From: Bacteroidales bacterium
GTDB lineage: Bacteria; Planctomycetota; Planctomycetia; Gemmatales; Gemmataceae
Reading direction: 5' to 3'
Length of the DNA: 32,062 nucleotides
Assembly (NCBI GenBank): GCA_026931725.1
Contig: JAIXLE010000174.1
Coordinates: forward strand, 1 to 32,062
A program made the position numbers and the translations under genes. The notes beneath the pieces are model-generated. The model ran no database searches. It saw nothing but the letters and a program-made list of their open reading frames with translations, and was not told the origin of the DNA. This document shows, in pieces, positions 31,281 to 32,062 of this stretch; position 1 is the first letter of the stretch; each line of letters starts with the position of its first letter.

Positions 31281-31309
31281 AGTACAGGAATAGGATGCGG
31301 TACTGACAA
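31281..31309 (-). promoter_or_regulatory. Candidate promoter of the second aminotransferase
   Basis: On minus, TTGTCA (31309-31304) and TGTACT (31286-31281) are 17 bases apart; each matches the sigma-70 consensus at about 4-5 of 6 positions. The mRNA leader would be about 14 bases. A small GACA-AAC-TGTC palindrome (31305-31315) overlaps the -35 and might be an operator. Confidence 0.45.
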
Positions 31310-31358
31310 ACTGTCGATATTGTACGGAATAAGGTTCACTCTGACCGGGGTGTTTTGG

Positions 31359-32062
31359 ATGATCGACGCCCACATTCACGTCGTCCCGCCGCGCATTCCC
31401 GGCACCGGGACGCTTTCGCCTTTGTTGAGACAACGCCCGGAGGCGGTCGCGCAGACGCTGCGCGCGGAGATGCGCACCGCCGGTGTGACACAAGCCTTTG
31501 CGATGGGGGAATGGAACGCACCAGCCGATGACCCGCTCGGCATCGCGGCGACTCTGAGGATCGCCCAACTGGTGCCTGGGTTGCGGGCGATTGGCGTGGC
31601 CGATCCCGTGCGGGGCGACGATCGGGAACACCTCGGCCGAGTGGAAGCCGAGTTGGCCCGCGGTCGTGTGGTGGCTCTGAAAGGATATTTGGGCTATCTG
31701 CACTATGAACCCGCGCATCCGAATTATCGACCCTACTACGAACTGGCGGGCCGCTATCGGGTGCCGATGATTTTCCACACGGGCGATACCTATTCCCCGG
31801 AAGCCAAGCTCAAGTTCGCACACCCACTCGGGGTCGATGAAGTCGCGGTTGATCACCCGGAGACGCGGTTTGTCCTGGCCCACACGGGCAACCCTTGGCT
31901 GCTCGATGCGGCCCAGGTGGTCTACAAGAATCTGAATGTCTGGGCGGATCTTTCCGGCCTCGTCGTGGGTGACGCGAGCTGTTTTTCGGACGAAGAGTAT
32001 GCGGATGTCCTAGCGGACCTGACAACGCAACTACGGCGGGCTCTGCGTTACGCGGAGCGGCC
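31359..32062 (+). CDS. Amidohydrolase-2 family metal-dependent hydrolase, N-terminal part
   Basis: The first 234 codons of a TIM-barrel hydrolase that runs off the window. It begins MIDAHIHVVPPRIPGTG, whose HxH supplies two metal ligands. Later come VVALKGYLGYLHYEPAHPNY, VPMIFHTGDTYSP (a further metal-site His) and TRFVLAHTGNPWLLDAA, then NVWADLSGLV. These match the amidohydrolase-2 (TIM-barrel metal hydrolase or decarboxylase) family. It is divergent from the aminotransferase, separated by 98 bases. The last catalytic Asp is beyond the window end, so the substrate and whether it is intact cannot be judged. Confidence 0.85.
   Translation, partial: MIDAHIHVVPPRIPGTGTLSPLLRQRPEAVAQTLRAEMRTAGVTQAFAMGEWNAPADDPLGIAATLRIAQLVPGLRAIGVADPVRGDDREHLGRVEAELARGRVVALKGYLGYLHYEPAHPNYRPYYELAGRYRVPMIFHTGDTYSPEAKLKFAHPLGVDEVAVDHPETRFVLAHTGNPWLLDAAQVVYKNLNVWADLSGLVVGDASCFSDEEYADVLADLTTQLRRALRYAER

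Overview
The window looks like chromosome from a member of the Planctomycetota, most likely Gemmataceae-like. This is an inference from gene content: bacterial homologues of methanofuran-biosynthesis proteins, two ClpP genes behind trigger factor, a membrane VWA/amidotransferase-like protein, a large solitary Hsp70-like protein, a Tat-exported intradiol dioxygenase, and several small lipoprotein or FmdB-type genes. No rRNA, phage, insertion sequence or CRISPR array was seen. One tRNA-Gly is present.

Left part (1-11016, all minus strand). A first run reads, in transcription order, transglutaminase-like membrane protein, isochorismatase-type hydrolase, class V aminotransferase, exported D-aminoacylase-like amidohydrolase, and the beginning of surE, which is cut by the window edge. 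A second, very compact run starts at 11016: an MfnF-like protein, an MfnE-like kinase, a sigma-70-like factor, a small regulator-like protein, an ImmA/IrrE-type zinc peptidase and a NurA-like protein. Its genes overlap by 4 or more bases or are separated by only a few, so they are probably one operon. The last four recall the IrrE/DdrO type of protease-controlled damage response and are the most interesting group here.

Middle (11044-21078). A 937-residue Hsp70-like ATPase diverges from the mfn operon across only 27 bases. Two small tandem minus-strand genes follow; they share an identical 43-bp 3' end, and one carries a (CAT)9 tract encoding poly-aspartate. Then come the VWA protein and the intradiol dioxygenase on plus. 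Convergent to these are fdhD coupled to a WD40 protein, and truB.

Right part (21079-32062). Minus-strand genes encode an ArsR-type regulator with a clear terminator, an FmdB-type zinc ribbon, and a rhomboid-fold protein lacking the catalytic histidine. A small anchored protein lies on plus, followed by a minus-strand metallo-beta-lactamase-fold phosphodiesterase-like protein. A plus-strand protein-quality-control block then runs: exported glutathione peroxidase, tRNA-Gly(GCC), tig, clpP, clpP and a putative lipoprotein, with strong hairpins between several of them. The end holds a second class V aminotransferase on minus and, divergent from it, the start of an amidohydrolase-2 gene that runs off the window.
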